From Welwitschia mirabilis (taxonomy: Eukaryota > Gnetophyta > Gnetopsida > Welwitschiales), in the NCBI GenBank assembly GCA_051453625.1, contig JBOZIK010000001.1:293123988-293178177 (forward strand): DNA of 54,190 nucleotides, written 5' to 3'. The notes beneath the pieces are model-generated. The model saw only the letters and a list, made by a program, of their open reading frames with translations, was not told the origin of the DNA and did no database searches. Within the stretch, counting starts at the first letter, position 1. Every line of letters begins with the position of its first letter. A program made the position numbers and the translations under genes. Below are positions 54,162 through 54,190 of this stretch, one piece after another.

Positions 54162-54190
54162 ACAATTTTAAATTTTTAGATTCATGGAAA

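Noticed and set aside
1-54190. Host genes, tRNA, rRNA, CRISPR or bacterial signals
   Set aside because: None found: no uninterrupted exon-like frame with a known family, no cloverleaf noticed, no spaced short repeats.

Overview
This is nuclear DNA from a flowering plant. It is very AT-rich and consists almost entirely of old, mutated transposable elements. The evidence is plant-type Ty1/copia and Ty3/gypsy elements with tRNA-like primer sites, plant L1 LINEs, and a plant-restricted extra retrotransposon ORF. No intact host gene, tRNA, rRNA or CRISPR array was recognised. Nearly every coding region is broken by stops and frameshifts, so protein families were read by joining frames by eye. Family names rest on motif recognition, not on a database search.

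Layout. (1) 1-12871: a tandem array of Sirevirus-like copia derivatives on the + strand. It holds a Gag fragment (A0), copy A and copy B, with A and B sharing the LTR at 4993-6468. A and B keep Gag, protease and the pre-integrase stretch, lack integrase core/RT/RNase H, and then carry a second gene here called ORF-X. ORF-X resembles the putative plant transposon protein / env-like family and ends in an acidic tail. (2) 12872-13565 and 38491 to about 39700: two parts of an antisense copia element (D). (3) 13566-38490: an antisense Ty3/gypsy element (F), Athila-like, with Gag, protease, RT, RNase H, integrase and a third ORF related to ORF-X. (4) 20283-31464: a complete antisense copia element (C) inserted in F, with LTRs and a near-perfect 5-bp target duplication. 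C has Gag-PR-IN-RT-RH plus ORF-X and is itself interrupted by an LTR-like piece at 25318-26785. (5) about 39745-40015: a degenerate repeat cluster. (6) 40400-41560: a copia RT/RNase H fragment on + (E). (7) 41561-45379: AT-rich sequence in which nothing was recognised. (8) 45380-50760: two L1-type LINEs in tandem on +. (9) 50760-54190: mostly unrecognised, with a 30-unit TG microsatellite and a perfect short inverted repeat.

How the parts relate. C looks like the autonomous relative of A and B: same Gag, same ORF-X, same style of 3' spacer and related LTRs, but with a complete pol. A and B would have needed RT and integrase from such a relative. None of the elements looks active now, because reading frames are broken throughout and four of the five RT active sites seen have lost their first aspartate.

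The window contains assembly gaps. Several have the same sequence on both sides, so local order and copy number there are uncertain.
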